From assembly GCA_023091735.1 (NCBI GenBank), contig JALKBU010000404.1, positions 1 through 42,527 on the forward strand: a stretch of DNA of 42,527 nucleotides, read 5' to 3'. Position numbers and translations under genes: made by a program. The notes under the pieces were generated by a model that did not search any database, was not told the origin of the DNA, and saw nothing but the letters and a program-made list of their open reading frames with translations. The stretch comes from Trichomonas tenax (lineage: Eukaryota > Parabasalia > Trichomonadida > Trichomonadidae). Within the stretch, counting starts at the first letter, position 1, and each line of letters opens with the position of its first letter. Below are positions 9,656 to 18,539 of this stretch, in pieces.

Positions 9656-11005
9656 ATGGATTCCTCTTCAGATACAGGAGAATGGGATCCATCAATAATA
9701 GTTAAATCATTCGCTTCCCCAGAAGAATCTACCACAGTTACGAGCAAAAATGTTTTCGAAGATATAAAAGAGTTTTGGAATAAAAATTCACCAAAAGCAA
9801 ACGTTCCACTTACATGGAATCAACCACAAGAACTACCAATAAGAGCAATTCAGGAAAAAGTCACAAAACCGCGCTCTAGAATCAAAAAAACAAACGAAAA
9901 AAATAATCTTAACAGAGAATCAGAATTATCTATGCCAAAACTAAATATATCCGGAATCACAGAAGTTCCGTTCCAACGAATTACGATTCTTAGTATTGAT
10001 TCAGATAACGAAAATATTTCATTTAATTTAGGGCCTTCGGATTCAGAATTAGAAGAAACTCCAGTCAAACTACTTCCGGATAGACCAACTCTAACTGAAA
10101 ACAAGCCAAAAGCCAAAGAAATTTCGCCACCAAATAAGAAAATCGAAACAGAACCTGCAGTTGCTACAAAAGAAATAACATCATCAAAGCTTAGCAAAGA
10201 AGTTCATAAAATTGAAAAAGAAAAGTCTAAAGCGAGTAAATCAAAATCGAAGAAAGAATTAGCTATAGAACTGTCTGATGATTTAGAAAACAAAGATTTG
10301 AATAAGAAAACTAATGATAAACCAAAGAGATCCAAACCTGCCAAGAAAACAGAAAAAATTAAAGCAGAAAAACCAAGAAAACCAAGGTCATCATCTTCAT
10401 CGAAGTCTGAAGAAATTTCTCCTCAACCAAAGAAGGTAAAGACTACAAAAACATACAAAAAATACGATTTCAATATGGTTTCGAGTGAAGATGAAGAACA
10501 AATCATAATACCAGATGAACAAGAATCACTTCAAGAAGGAAATGACGACTTTCCGATTGCACTTCGCAGATCAAAGAGAATTAGAGTCAAACCTCTAAAA
10601 CACTGGAAGAATGAGCATATCAAGTATGGTGTTGGTGAAGGTAATCTCCGTTTTGTTGTTGGTGTAGAAAATTATAGTCAGGCATCTTCTCAGCCAAAGA
10701 AAGCTCAAACAGAAACTACTCAATCTCAAAAACAAGAGCAAAAGCCTGCCAAGTCTGCTGATCTCATTCCATCACCTTATGAAGAGCATGAAATTACAAT
10801 ACCTCCTGAAAGTTCGAAAGATTTTGGACTCGAGAATCATGGTCGACATATTGTGCATATTGATGGATATGGTACAATGATTCTTAATGGTCGCCAATAT
10901 CGCTTGGAAGATCATGCTGATTACTTCGTTCCACCAAAGCAGTCATTTCAAGTTGACACAAAGCCATCTTCAAGTTTAACACTGTTAATCATCAGCTACA
11001 AATAG
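9656..11005 (+). CDS. CENP-C/Mif2-like inner kinetochore protein
   Basis: This 449-residue protein has three parts. Residues 1-300 are disordered, with Ser- and Lys-rich stretches and basic/acidic patches. At residues 304-324 the sequence RRSKRIRVKPLKHWKNE matches the CENP-C signature motif (R-R-S-x-R-x(2-4)-K-P-x(2)-[YFWH]-W), which docks on the nucleosome acidic patch and the CENP-A tail. From about residue 375 to the end the pattern NHGRHIVHIDGYGTMILNG...YFVPP.QSFQV.T fits the dimerising cupin fold of Mif2/CENP-C. CENP-C links centromeric nucleosomes to the outer kinetochore. Both hallmark elements in the right order make this a confident family call despite the unalignable N-terminus. The gene follows SRP68 closely and is convergent with the GMF-like gene. 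AT-rich codon use suggests low expression. Confidence 0.85.
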   Translation: MDSSSDTGEWDPSIIVKSFASPEESTTVTSKNVFEDIKEFWNKNSPKANVPLTWNQPQELPIRAIQEKVTKPRSRIKKTNEKNNLNRESELSMPKLNISGITEVPFQRITILSIDSDNENISFNLGPSDSELEETPVKLLPDRPTLTENKPKAKEISPPNKKIETEPAVATKEITSSKLSKEVHKIEKEKSKASKSKSKKELAIELSDDLENKDLNKKTNDKPKRSKPAKKTEKIKAEKPRKPRSSSSSKSEEISPQPKKVKTTKTYKKYDFNMVSSEDEEQIIIPDEQESLQEGNDDFPIALRRSKRIRVKPLKHWKNEHIKYGVGEGNLRFVVGVENYSQASSQPKKAQTETTQSQKQEQKPAKSADLIPSPYEEHEITIPPESSKDFGLENHGRHIVHIDGYGTMILNGRQYRLEDHADYFVPPKQSFQVDTKPSSSLTLLIISYK

Positions 11006-11357
11006 AACATGGTTAATATGATTCTTCAACGTACACCAAATCATAAGTTTCATTTTTATCTTTTATATATAGATGAGAAATTACTCATGATAAATTCAAT
11101 ATTGAATCAATATAAATTCTCATCGATGTGCTTTAGGAACAGCCTTTAATATAAGTCACCGATACCAATATTACATTTTAGATGACATTTCAAAGATTTT
11201 CCATTATATAGTATAAAACTCTAAAATATGTATTTAGCACAAACCAAATAAATGATTTATGCCTCGAAAATCTATCAATATTTTTAAATCAAGTCTAATT
11301 TTTTCATTTGAAAAAGTTAAAATATAATAAAAGCGCTGAATTTTAAATTAGTGACTT
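11006..11357. other. Convergent intergenic region
   Basis: These 352 AT-rich bases lie between the stop codons of the CENP-C-like and GMF-like genes. No gene or repeat is evident. Both 3' ends presumably lie here. Confidence 0.4.
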
Positions 11358-11780
11358 TTACCACTTGTTTGTCTGGAACTTTTCCGCCATTTCCTCATCA
11401 CCGAGCTGATATTTCTTTTTGATTTCCCAAACATATGTAATGTTAAACTCCTTGGCGATCTGGCTACGAGCGTTGGAGTAGACGATGTTTGTCTGTGGCG
11501 ACTGGCCTGGTGGGCAGTAAGCAATTAAAACGATTGGATACGATTTACGGCCATCAGCGTGTGTGCGCTCTGGCATGACGATGACAAATCTTGGCTGATC
11601 TGTGGGGAGCTTAGAAGCTAAGTCATCGAGTGGGATACCCTCCTTAAATTCCTCGAGGAGCGCGACAGAGAGGGAATCGACGACTGGCTGAAGTATGATT
11701 GTGTGGTTTGGTGTGCGGCTGTGGTGGAGGTCGTCGTAGGCATTACGAGCCTCCTTTGTGATATCAAGTAACATAGACAT
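11358..11780 (-). CDS. ADF-homology protein, glia maturation factor (GMF)-like
   Basis: This 140-residue protein has the size of a single ADF/cofilin-homology domain. The segment PRFVIVMPERTHADGRKSYP followed by IVLIAYCPPGQSP and IVYSNARSQIAKEF parallels the GMF pattern 'PRFVVYSYKY...DGR.SYP..FIF.SP.G..P.....Y......L'. GMF binds the Arp2/3 complex and promotes actin branch disassembly, whereas ADF/cofilin binds actin itself. The 'DGR.SYP' core favours GMF over cofilin, but coactosin-like or other ADF-H subfamilies cannot be excluded. A good initiator (TCACTTCTTC at 11784-11793, minus strand) lies just upstream of the ATG. Codon use suggests strong expression. Confidence 0.75.
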   Translation of the reverse strand: MSMLLDITKEARNAYDDLHHSRTPNHTIILQPVVDSLSVALLEEFKEGIPLDDLASKLPTDQPRFVIVMPERTHADGRKSYPIVLIAYCPPGQSPQTNIVYSNARSQIAKEFNITYVWEIKKKYQLGDEEMAEKFQTNKW

Positions 11781-11783
11781 TTT

Positions 11784-11793
11784 GAAGAAGTGA
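11784..11793 (-). promoter_or_regulatory. Initiator element of the GMF-like gene
   Basis: On the minus strand the sequence reads TCACTTCTTC a few bases before the ATG at 11780. This matches the trichomonad Inr and implies a leader of about ten bases. Confidence 0.55.
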
Positions 11794-12083
11794 AATGTAT
11801 GTAAACTTTACACGGACCTTATGAAAGAATTATATTTTTATTTGATTTTTGGATACATAATTGCATAATATGTCTATATTTCAAGTTTGTTTTTAAACTG
11901 TCACTAATTTTTGCCATTTTGTCACTTTACTTGTGGGAAATTTGACTATTTATGTATTCGACTCTTTTCTATACATATGTATCAGATCAAAGGAAAGTTA
12001 TGGCATCCTTAATAATGAATATTTACATAAAATAACACTTTAATTGACAATAAATACATGATAAAAATATGATAGGTAACACT

Positions 12084-13310
12084 CTACGAACGCTCTGGAG
12101 TATAGAATCGGGAAGTGATCGTGTTCTTTTGTTTGAGCATCTCTTCAGTTGCTTTCTTCTTCTTTCGTTTTTCTTGTCTATCTTTCTGCTCCATTTCTTT
12201 AATTCTAGGATCATTTGGAGGTATCAATTCAGGCAATAACTTGGTTTGCTGGCTCTCAATCATATATCTCAACCTTGTTATTGTGGGTTCTTTGTTTTGC
12301 TTCCTCGGCGAGTTAAGAGATGATTTAACTTGTCGATGTGTTTCGAGTGAACGAATATAAGCAACATCTATTCTTTTGATTTTGACACTCAATTCCTTTT
12401 GCTGTCTTTGAACGATAACCTCTCTTTGTTTCTTTCGTGTATCTTCAAAAATCTCAATCTGTTTTTGAAAATCTTGTTCAAGTTTTTTCTTTCCATAAGC
12501 ATAATCTTTAAGCAGCTGTTTCTGTGCAAGTTCAACCTCTTTCTCCATTTGAATCTCTGCTTGATCTTTAATCTCTTGTGCATAGTCATAATCACCAGCA
12601 AGAGCAACTTGATGCTCGATTTGTGCATAACTAAGGAGTTTTGCTGATGGTTTACGATATTTTCTTGGCTTGTATTCAGCCCAATTTTTTTCAAATTCTT
12701 CCATTTTGTTCTTTTGTTGCAGATCGAGCAATTCCCGCTTTTTCCGAGTCTGCTCGTCGAATAGCTTCAGTTCTTCTTGGTGTTTTTTCACCATTTCATC
12801 ATGATTTTCTTCAGCTAATGCGGACTCAACATATCCACTATTTGGTAGTGGTTGTGGGTCCTCCATATTGCAGTATTGTTGTATTCCTTCTATGAGATTC
12901 AATGCTATCTTTGCTTCAGCGTATTTTCTTACTACTGACTGCCTTGCTGAATACTCTTTTAGGAAACTTATTACGTCCGGCGCATCGTTTGTATCTACTA
13001 TTTCAAGGCTTTCACCTTCTAAAAGACGACAAGCAACATTTTCGATTTTGTCAAAGTCTGTTTCAGGCTCCGTTTCTTGATTCTCTTGCTTCATCTCTCT
13101 ATCTTTGATGTAAGATTCGATTCTTTTTGGTTTTTTCTCTTCTCTGTATTTAGTAATTCGTCTTGAAGAATTCAATCTTGTGTTGCTCGAGTTCGTGGAG
13201 ATAGTAGATGTATAAGTTCCAGTTCCCTTTGGTCTTGGCCTTATTTTTATCTGTGATAAGTTAGAACTTTGTCGTCGAGCAGAAGGAGGAAGACTATCGC
13301 CCGAATACAT
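12084..13310 (-). CDS. Coiled-coil protein with UVR-like A..xDYxxA motifs (family shared with 26778-28256)
   Basis: This 408-residue protein has a basic, Ser/Arg-rich disordered head (about 1-75). A helical segment follows, with a YAEAKIALNLIEGIQQ motif near 140, then a long charged coiled coil, and a Lys-rich tail. At residues 218-262 the segment RKPSAKLLSYAQIEHQVALA followed by GDYDYAQEIKDQAE closely resembles residues 333-376 of the protein at 26778-28256 (SKPSSQLLQLKRQQRQLALA then HDFEQAKHLKAIAE). The two are therefore likely paralogues. The 'A..DY..A....' helices resemble UVR-type hairpins. The function is unknown; a cytoskeletal or scaffolding role is a guess from composition only. Confidence 0.75.
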   Translation of the reverse strand: MYSGDSLPPSARRQSSNLSQIKIRPRPKGTGTYTSTISTNSSNTRLNSSRRITKYREEKKPKRIESYIKDREMKQENQETEPETDFDKIENVACRLLEGESLEIVDTNDAPDVISFLKEYSARQSVVRKYAEAKIALNLIEGIQQYCNMEDPQPLPNSGYVESALAEENHDEMVKKHQEELKLFDEQTRKKRELLDLQQKNKMEEFEKNWAEYKPRKYRKPSAKLLSYAQIEHQVALAGDYDYAQEIKDQAEIQMEKEVELAQKQLLKDYAYGKKKLEQDFQKQIEIFEDTRKKQREVIVQRQQKELSVKIKRIDVAYIRSLETHRQVKSSLNSPRKQNKEPTITRLRYMIESQQTKLLPELIPPNDPRIKEMEQKDRQEKRKKKKATEEMLKQKNTITSRFYTPERS

Positions 13311-13683
13311 TCAATCTAACTAAAATGTTGTTCCATGAAAATGCATTTTAAGCCTCAGAGGCAGCTACACAATGATTGTTTTCAACTAACGGATTTTTGA
13401 AGATTGTGCCAAAAACATGATTTTAGTTAAAATTAAGGAGTAACACATATATCCTGATAGTTTTATGATCTTTCAACGAAAAATTGGTTCACATTCATTC
13501 AAATTACTAAACCAAAGTCCTAACACTTTGTGTGCAATCAAAACTAAGGATATGCATATTGTTATTCAATCAATTTTATTCATTATCTTCAAATTACTTG
13601 TTGATAAATTAATGTTGCGTTGCAGTGAATAAAAATGTAATGAAATAAGAGGCATGTGATAAACAAAAATATCTTTAGTATTC
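13311..13683. other. Intergenic region downstream of H3
   Basis: These 373 AT-rich bases lie between the H3 stop and the start of the coiled-coil gene on the same strand. They contain the promoter of the latter, whose position is not clear to me. I see no gene or stable terminator hairpin of the animal histone type. Confidence 0.35.
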
Positions 13684-14100
13684 TTAGTTGCGCTCACCAC
13701 GGATACGCTGGGCGAGTTGAACATCACGCTCCATGATTGTAACACGGTTAGCATGGATGGCGCAAAGGTTTGTATCTTCGAAGAGGCCAACAAGGTAAGC
13801 CTCAGAAGCTTCCTGGAGGGCGGCGATAGCGGAGGACTGGAAACGAAGGTCACCACGGAAGCCAGAAGCGATTTCTCTGACGAGACGCTGGAATGGGAGC
13901 TTACGGATGAGGAGATCTGTGGACTTCTGGTACTTACGGATTTCACGGAGGGCGACTGTACCTGGGCGGAATCTGTGCTGCTTCTTGGCACCCTGGGAGT
14001 CGATTGTTGGTGTTGACTTGCGGGCAGCCTTGGCACCGAGGGACTTACGTGGGGTCTTGCCACCTGTTGACTTTCTAGCTGTCTGCTTTGTACGAGCCAT
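13684..14100 (-). CDS. Histone H3
   Basis: This 138-residue H3 starts at the [11 protein letters not shown] methionine (14098-14100), not at an in-frame ATG 45 bases upstream that would add a non-histone extension. The tail keeps K4, K9, S10, K14, K18, K23, K27 and S28. The αN to C-terminal fold is canonical ([27 protein letters not shown]). Differences from animal H3 are a two-residue longer linker between S28 and the KK pair ([12 protein letters not shown]), Arg at the position of K79 (GFRGDLRF), and a diverged C-terminus ([16 protein letters not shown]). Nothing marks it as CENP-A: loop 1 is of normal length and the N-tail is canonical. It is divergent from H4 across 113 bp. Confidence 0.97.
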   Translation of the reverse strand: MARTKQTARKSTGGKTPRKSLGAKAARKSTPTIDSQGAKKQHRFRPGTVALREIRKYQKSTDLLIRKLPFQRLVREIASGFRGDLRFQSSAIAALQEASEAYLVGLFEDTNLCAIHANRVTIMERDVQLAQRIRGERN

Positions 14101-14519
<419 letters not shown>

Positions 14520-14863
14520 AATGTCTCATCTTTATTTTTATTAACTACCTCTAGCTATTTTACTTATTTAAAATCAACAACATTATGCTCTACTGTAGGC
14601 TTTACCTTTAAGAGATTACACTTGCTTTTCAAAAGCTTGATAAAATCCAAATGAATGAACCTTGAAAATCTCATTTTTATAAAAATAGTAGATGCAATCT
14701 CAGCAATTAAACGATTATAACCAAATTTGCTAATAAATATTAATAATGTGTCTATTTTTAACTATTTTTGATTATTCGATAAATTTCAAAATCTATTAAT
14801 GGTTATATAAAACAACATTTTAACCTAAAAATATGATATTTTTGCAACTCTTAAGAGTATTTT
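14520..14863. other. Intergenic region
   Basis: These 344 very AT-rich bases between H4 and the next gene on the same strand contain no supported gene or repeat. Confidence 0.35.
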
Positions 14864-17596
14864 ATGAACGAGATTCCTATGGAGTACTCCATGAAATCTC
14901 GTCCGATCACAGCGGCGCCATCAAAGGTCCGAACTCCGAGACTGTTCTCTAACAAAACTAAAAGAATCCAACCAAAGCTTGGATCTTTAAATTCTCTCCC
15001 TCAAAATCAACAAACAGAGACATACTCACCGATGATAGTGGATCAGACATTCCGTTCATTCATCGATGCCATAATAAAAGTAATAAATCTTAACTGGTCT
15101 TCACAATTTAATCGCAATACGTTCGTTAACTATACAACAGAGGCTCAACATCTATTTCCTGGATTGCTATCGGCAATTCAAGGAGATTCTCTCACATTAT
15201 CGATGCTCTCTGGCGCTGACATTTTTTCAACAATTCCAGGACCCCTTCCTTTTTTAAAATTGTGGAAGGCATATGCAAAGATGTGCTGTGATCTACAATT
15301 CAGTGCCCCAGATTATACAAAGCAAACTTTAATTCGAAATTTTGAAATTATTAACACATCAATAAACTATGTTAGTAAGGTACAGGCAGCACAAAAAGGC
15401 ATCCAAAAAGATATCCAAGCCATCTTACAGCAAAAAATTATATTACAAGCAGAATCATTTGCTTATCTCGCTAAACCAAACGATTTGATGATGCTGAAGG
15501 ATGTTACACACAAAATTAAGACATATTCAAAAATTTTGAACGATTTCTTTCTTAAAGAATTTAATGAATGCGGAATATCAACAAAAGATCTTGTTCGAAT
15601 CCGACAAAAAGTATTTACCACTTGCAGCGACATCATAAATATCCTCACTAGTTATCCATCAATGGAAGAAGATGTTAAAAATATGATTCAATTATTAGAT
15701 AAGTTTCAAGATGCTTTAGCATCAGCACTCAATCACGCGGACATACCTCAGACAGCAATATACAAGAGACCACATATTCCAGAATTTCAAGAAGAATTAA
15801 ACCCTCCAACAACTCCTACTTCTCAAGAGGAACCATTCGATTACAATTTTGACAAATGTAAGACTGTCGAAGAACTAACAAATTTTGGTTTAGAAAATAT
15901 AAGCTTATTCAGCAATACTGAACAAACTACACATTATCTAAATTTCATGAAAGAACTTATAAAACGCATGAAGGAAGAAAACAAGCTAACACTTGAAGCT
16001 CACTACAGGTCAATGAAAGATCTCGAATTGAAAAGTCAAACTGAACTATTGAAATCAGAAACAAGAAGGAAAGAATTGGTTCAAAAGCTAGAGGATATAG
16101 AAAATGTTCACACATCAGAGATAAAACTCCTAAGAGACATCATTTCTCGCTGTCATATATTTTTTCACACTTCTCAGATTGGCGATGAAGTTCAAAACAA
16201 TGAACTGAATGGAATTATGGAAGACTCAATCAATGACTTCCAGAAACTATTAGATGAAAAAGATTCTAACTTGATGAAGATGTTTGATGAGTACATCAAA
16301 GTTGAAGATGATCATGATATCTATTCATACATGATTCAGGTTAAACAACTTGTTGCAAAACAATATGACGAAATGAGAGATCTTCAGGATGAATTCAACA
16401 ATATAAAAGTTCCGGATCCTGAAATCTACATCAAGAAGATTGCCGAACTCCAAATAGAAAGAGAAGGTCTCATATCTCAATTATCTTCAAGACTGAGTGA
16501 TATTTATACAGGAATATCAGAAAAATTTATGGAATTCATACTAGTTCCAAATACAGGATCATTCTTTGAAGATTCTATCGAATCATGCGATCTGATGGTT
16601 CATGCACTCAAGAAAGAAAAGGAAAGAAACACTAAATTAGAAAAGCTGAACACAACTATTCGTGATAGATTGGCAAAATATCTGCAAGTTGAAGTTCCTG
16701 TTGGGGATTTCGATGAATCATCAGTCAATTTATTGGATATGCTTGAAAAGATGCAGAATCCTATTCAAGTTGAGTTAAATAATGCGGAAGAACTAGTTAC
16801 AACTCTGACAAAGACTTTATTGCAGATCAGGTCAAAGCTCAAAATAGAAAACAACTCATCAGACACTATGCCGAAAGGTCATGTCCTCGCAAACATCATA
16901 TTGAAGGATGTGACAACATTTGCTGAAAATTTTGATGCATTGAAAAGATCATTTTTGGCTTACAGAGAAATAATTATTAAGTACAATGATAAAGCAGGTC
17001 AAATGGTTGGTATTGATATAACTAATGATCATTACCAAAAAATCCCAGATGCAGAATTCATATCATTCTCCAACAGACTTTGCCATGGTATGATTTTACC
17101 TACAAAACCAAAGGTTGATAAGTCTAATCAATCATTAGATGGTGTCAACAAAATATTCTCAGAAGTTTTCAAGCAAGTCGATTTAGAAAACAAAACACAG
17201 CCAATGGTTTATCTTCCAGAGATTGCATCAATAATATTAACCATGAACAATACAATTACTTCGTTAAAACCATTCGCTAACATATTGAACGATGTTTTCT
17301 CGCAATTCGATTGTAAATTGAAAAAATTTGCACCAGGTTCACCACAGTTCAAGATCCTTCGACAGAATATAATGAAAATTCATGCGGCTCTATCTTCAAT
17401 TGTTCCAAGCAAAATTAATTCAATCATTTTCTTAGTATTATCGAGATTTGTTGCACTACTATCATCGCTATTATCAGCTTTATCATCGTTGTCATTCACT
17501 GAATCAGATATTGATTCGAAAGAAGAAATATTCAATATTCAGCAAGACAATATCAGATTGAATAATATGCTGAATGAACAAAACAATGTTAAATAA
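14864..17596 (+). CDS. Large coiled-coil protein, function unknown
   Basis: This 910-residue protein has a basic disordered head (about 1-50, including SRPITAAPSKVRTPRLF). A helical region at 55-300 follows, then an extended coiled coil from about 365 to 700 broken by short linkers, and a C-terminal helical region. A hydrophobic, Leu/Ser-rich stretch near 855-885 (FLVLSRFVALLSSLLSALSSL spans it) could be a membrane or packing helix. I find no catalytic motif. Long coiled-coil proteins of this kind are abundant in trichomonads and some belong to the cytoskeleton, but nothing here assigns a role. It ends 42 bp before the RING gene on the same strand. Confidence 0.8.
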   Translation: MNEIPMEYSMKSRPITAAPSKVRTPRLFSNKTKRIQPKLGSLNSLPQNQQTETYSPMIVDQTFRSFIDAIIKVINLNWSSQFNRNTFVNYTTEAQHLFPGLLSAIQGDSLTLSMLSGADIFSTIPGPLPFLKLWKAYAKMCCDLQFSAPDYTKQTLIRNFEIINTSINYVSKVQAAQKGIQKDIQAILQQKIILQAESFAYLAKPNDLMMLKDVTHKIKTYSKILNDFFLKEFNECGISTKDLVRIRQKVFTTCSDIINILTSYPSMEEDVKNMIQLLDKFQDALASALNHADIPQTAIYKRPHIPEFQEELNPPTTPTSQEEPFDYNFDKCKTVEELTNFGLENISLFSNTEQTTHYLNFMKELIKRMKEENKLTLEAHYRSMKDLELKSQTELLKSETRRKELVQKLEDIENVHTSEIKLLRDIISRCHIFFHTSQIGDEVQNNELNGIMEDSINDFQKLLDEKDSNLMKMFDEYIKVEDDHDIYSYMIQVKQLVAKQYDEMRDLQDEFNNIKVPDPEIYIKKIAELQIEREGLISQLSSRLSDIYTGISEKFMEFILVPNTGSFFEDSIESCDLMVHALKKEKERNTKLEKLNTTIRDRLAKYLQVEVPVGDFDESSVNLLDMLEKMQNPIQVELNNAEELVTTLTKTLLQIRSKLKIENNSSDTMPKGHVLANIILKDVTTFAENFDALKRSFLAYREIIIKYNDKAGQMVGIDITNDHYQKIPDAEFISFSNRLCHGMILPTKPKVDKSNQSLDGVNKIFSEVFKQVDLENKTQPMVYLPEIASIILTMNNTITSLKPFANILNDVFSQFDCKLKKFAPGSPQFKILRQNIMKIHAALSSIVPSKINSIIFLVLSRFVALLSSLLSALSSLSFTESDIDSKEEIFNIQQDNIRLNNMLNEQNNVK

Positions 17597-17638
17597 ACTG
17601 TTTGTATTTATTGATTAATTAATATTTTTCTTGTAATC

Positions 17639-18184
17639 TTGACTTCAAATCCGAGGAATAATAAGAGATACTGTTTAATTTGTACCAGGAAGAAAGAAAA
17701 CATACTTCTTATCGATCCTTGTCATCACAAGGTCTGTTTTGACTGTCTTTCTGTTTGGATTGCAACATTTGGCGAAACATGCCCGATTTGTCGGACAAAG
17801 ATAGAGTTTGCATATGGAAAAGAAAGAGCAGGAGAGATTAAAAGGAAAATATCAATAAAGTGTCCACCAGTGATTAATTTTGGAAATTTTCAAAAGCCAT
17901 CACCCAAAGATGAATGGCAGAAAAGATTGGCCAAGTTATGGGAGTATATTCCAAAAAGAGTTTGGAGCTTATTATTTTCATATGGAATTGATAATCAAGT
18001 TATTTATTCATTGATTATGAAAACTCTTTCTTCAATGACGAGAGAAGAAGCCAAAAAGGAGATTGATAAATACATTGGGAGCATCATACCTACATTTATT
18101 GATCAATTGTTAGACTTTGAAGTAAATATACCAGAACCGGTGGTATATGATGAAGAATTAGAGCGGTTAATAGATGAGCAATAA
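17639..18184 (+). CDS. Small RING-finger protein (C3HC4) lacking an ATG start
   Basis: The 181-codon frame encodes an N-terminal C3HC4 RING at residues 12-56: YCLICTRKKENILLIDPCHH, KVCFDCLSVWI and ETCPICRTKI. All eight ligands are present, as in E3 ubiquitin ligases. The rest (about 80-181) is helical and unrecognised. The frame opens with TTG at 17639. There is no ATG between the upstream in-frame stop (17612-17614) and the RING itself, and the first internal methionine lies far downstream of it. Initiation at TTG, a single-base ATG-to-TTG change or error, or a pseudogene are all possible. The codon after TTG (ACT) and the spacing suit a true start at this point. I see no intron signals. Confidence 0.7.
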   Translation: MTSNPRNNKRYCLICTRKKENILLIDPCHHKVCFDCLSVWIATFGETCPICRTKIEFAYGKERAGEIKRKISIKCPPVINFGNFQKPSPKDEWQKRLAKLWEYIPKRVWSLLFSYGIDNQVIYSLIMKTLSSMTREEAKKEIDKYIGSIIPTFIDQLLDFEVNIPEPVVYDEELERLIDEQ

Positions 18185-18539
18185 AAACATATAATTAAAT
18201 TATTAATCATTATTATTTATTCGTAATATTAAAGGGATAGATAACAATCTCTAAGAAAAGCAATTCTAATAAGAATCGAGAAATTCTTAAATTCTGTGTG
18301 TTAGTTTTAAATTTAATTGTTTGTTCTTTGTTGATTTGCTCAGCAAAAGTGCGTTGTTATCATAATAGACAGCAAGACTCATCTTGATCCCCACAGCAAA
18401 TCAATCAAGAACTTTTTAATACATACTATTCTCGGCGCTACTTTAAAAAAAGTGTGAGACCAAACCGCAAATATGTCTCAATTTGAAGATATAAAAACAA
18501 GAGTGGTGCATCACTCCACGTATAGATCCACTTTGATGC
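18185..18539. other. Convergent intergenic region with an imperfect inverted repeat
   Basis: The region has an 18-nt inverted repeat (18323-18340 and 18395-18412, 16 of 18 positions paired) enclosing 54 bases. A 29-codon plus-strand ORF (ATG at 18473, stop at 18560-18562) runs into the end of the C2-like gene. It begins MSQFEDIKTRVVHHS and looks protein-like, but it is too short to support. No known RNA family is recognised in the hairpin. Confidence 0.35.

Noticed and set aside
13566..14063. 165-codon ORF overlapping histone H3
   Set aside because: Out-of-frame shadow caused by the biased histone codons, Ser-rich without motifs.
15593..15602. GTTCGAATCC, resembling a tRNA T-loop
   Set aside because: It lies within the open coding frame of the 910-residue protein, and no acceptor, D or anticodon arms are present.
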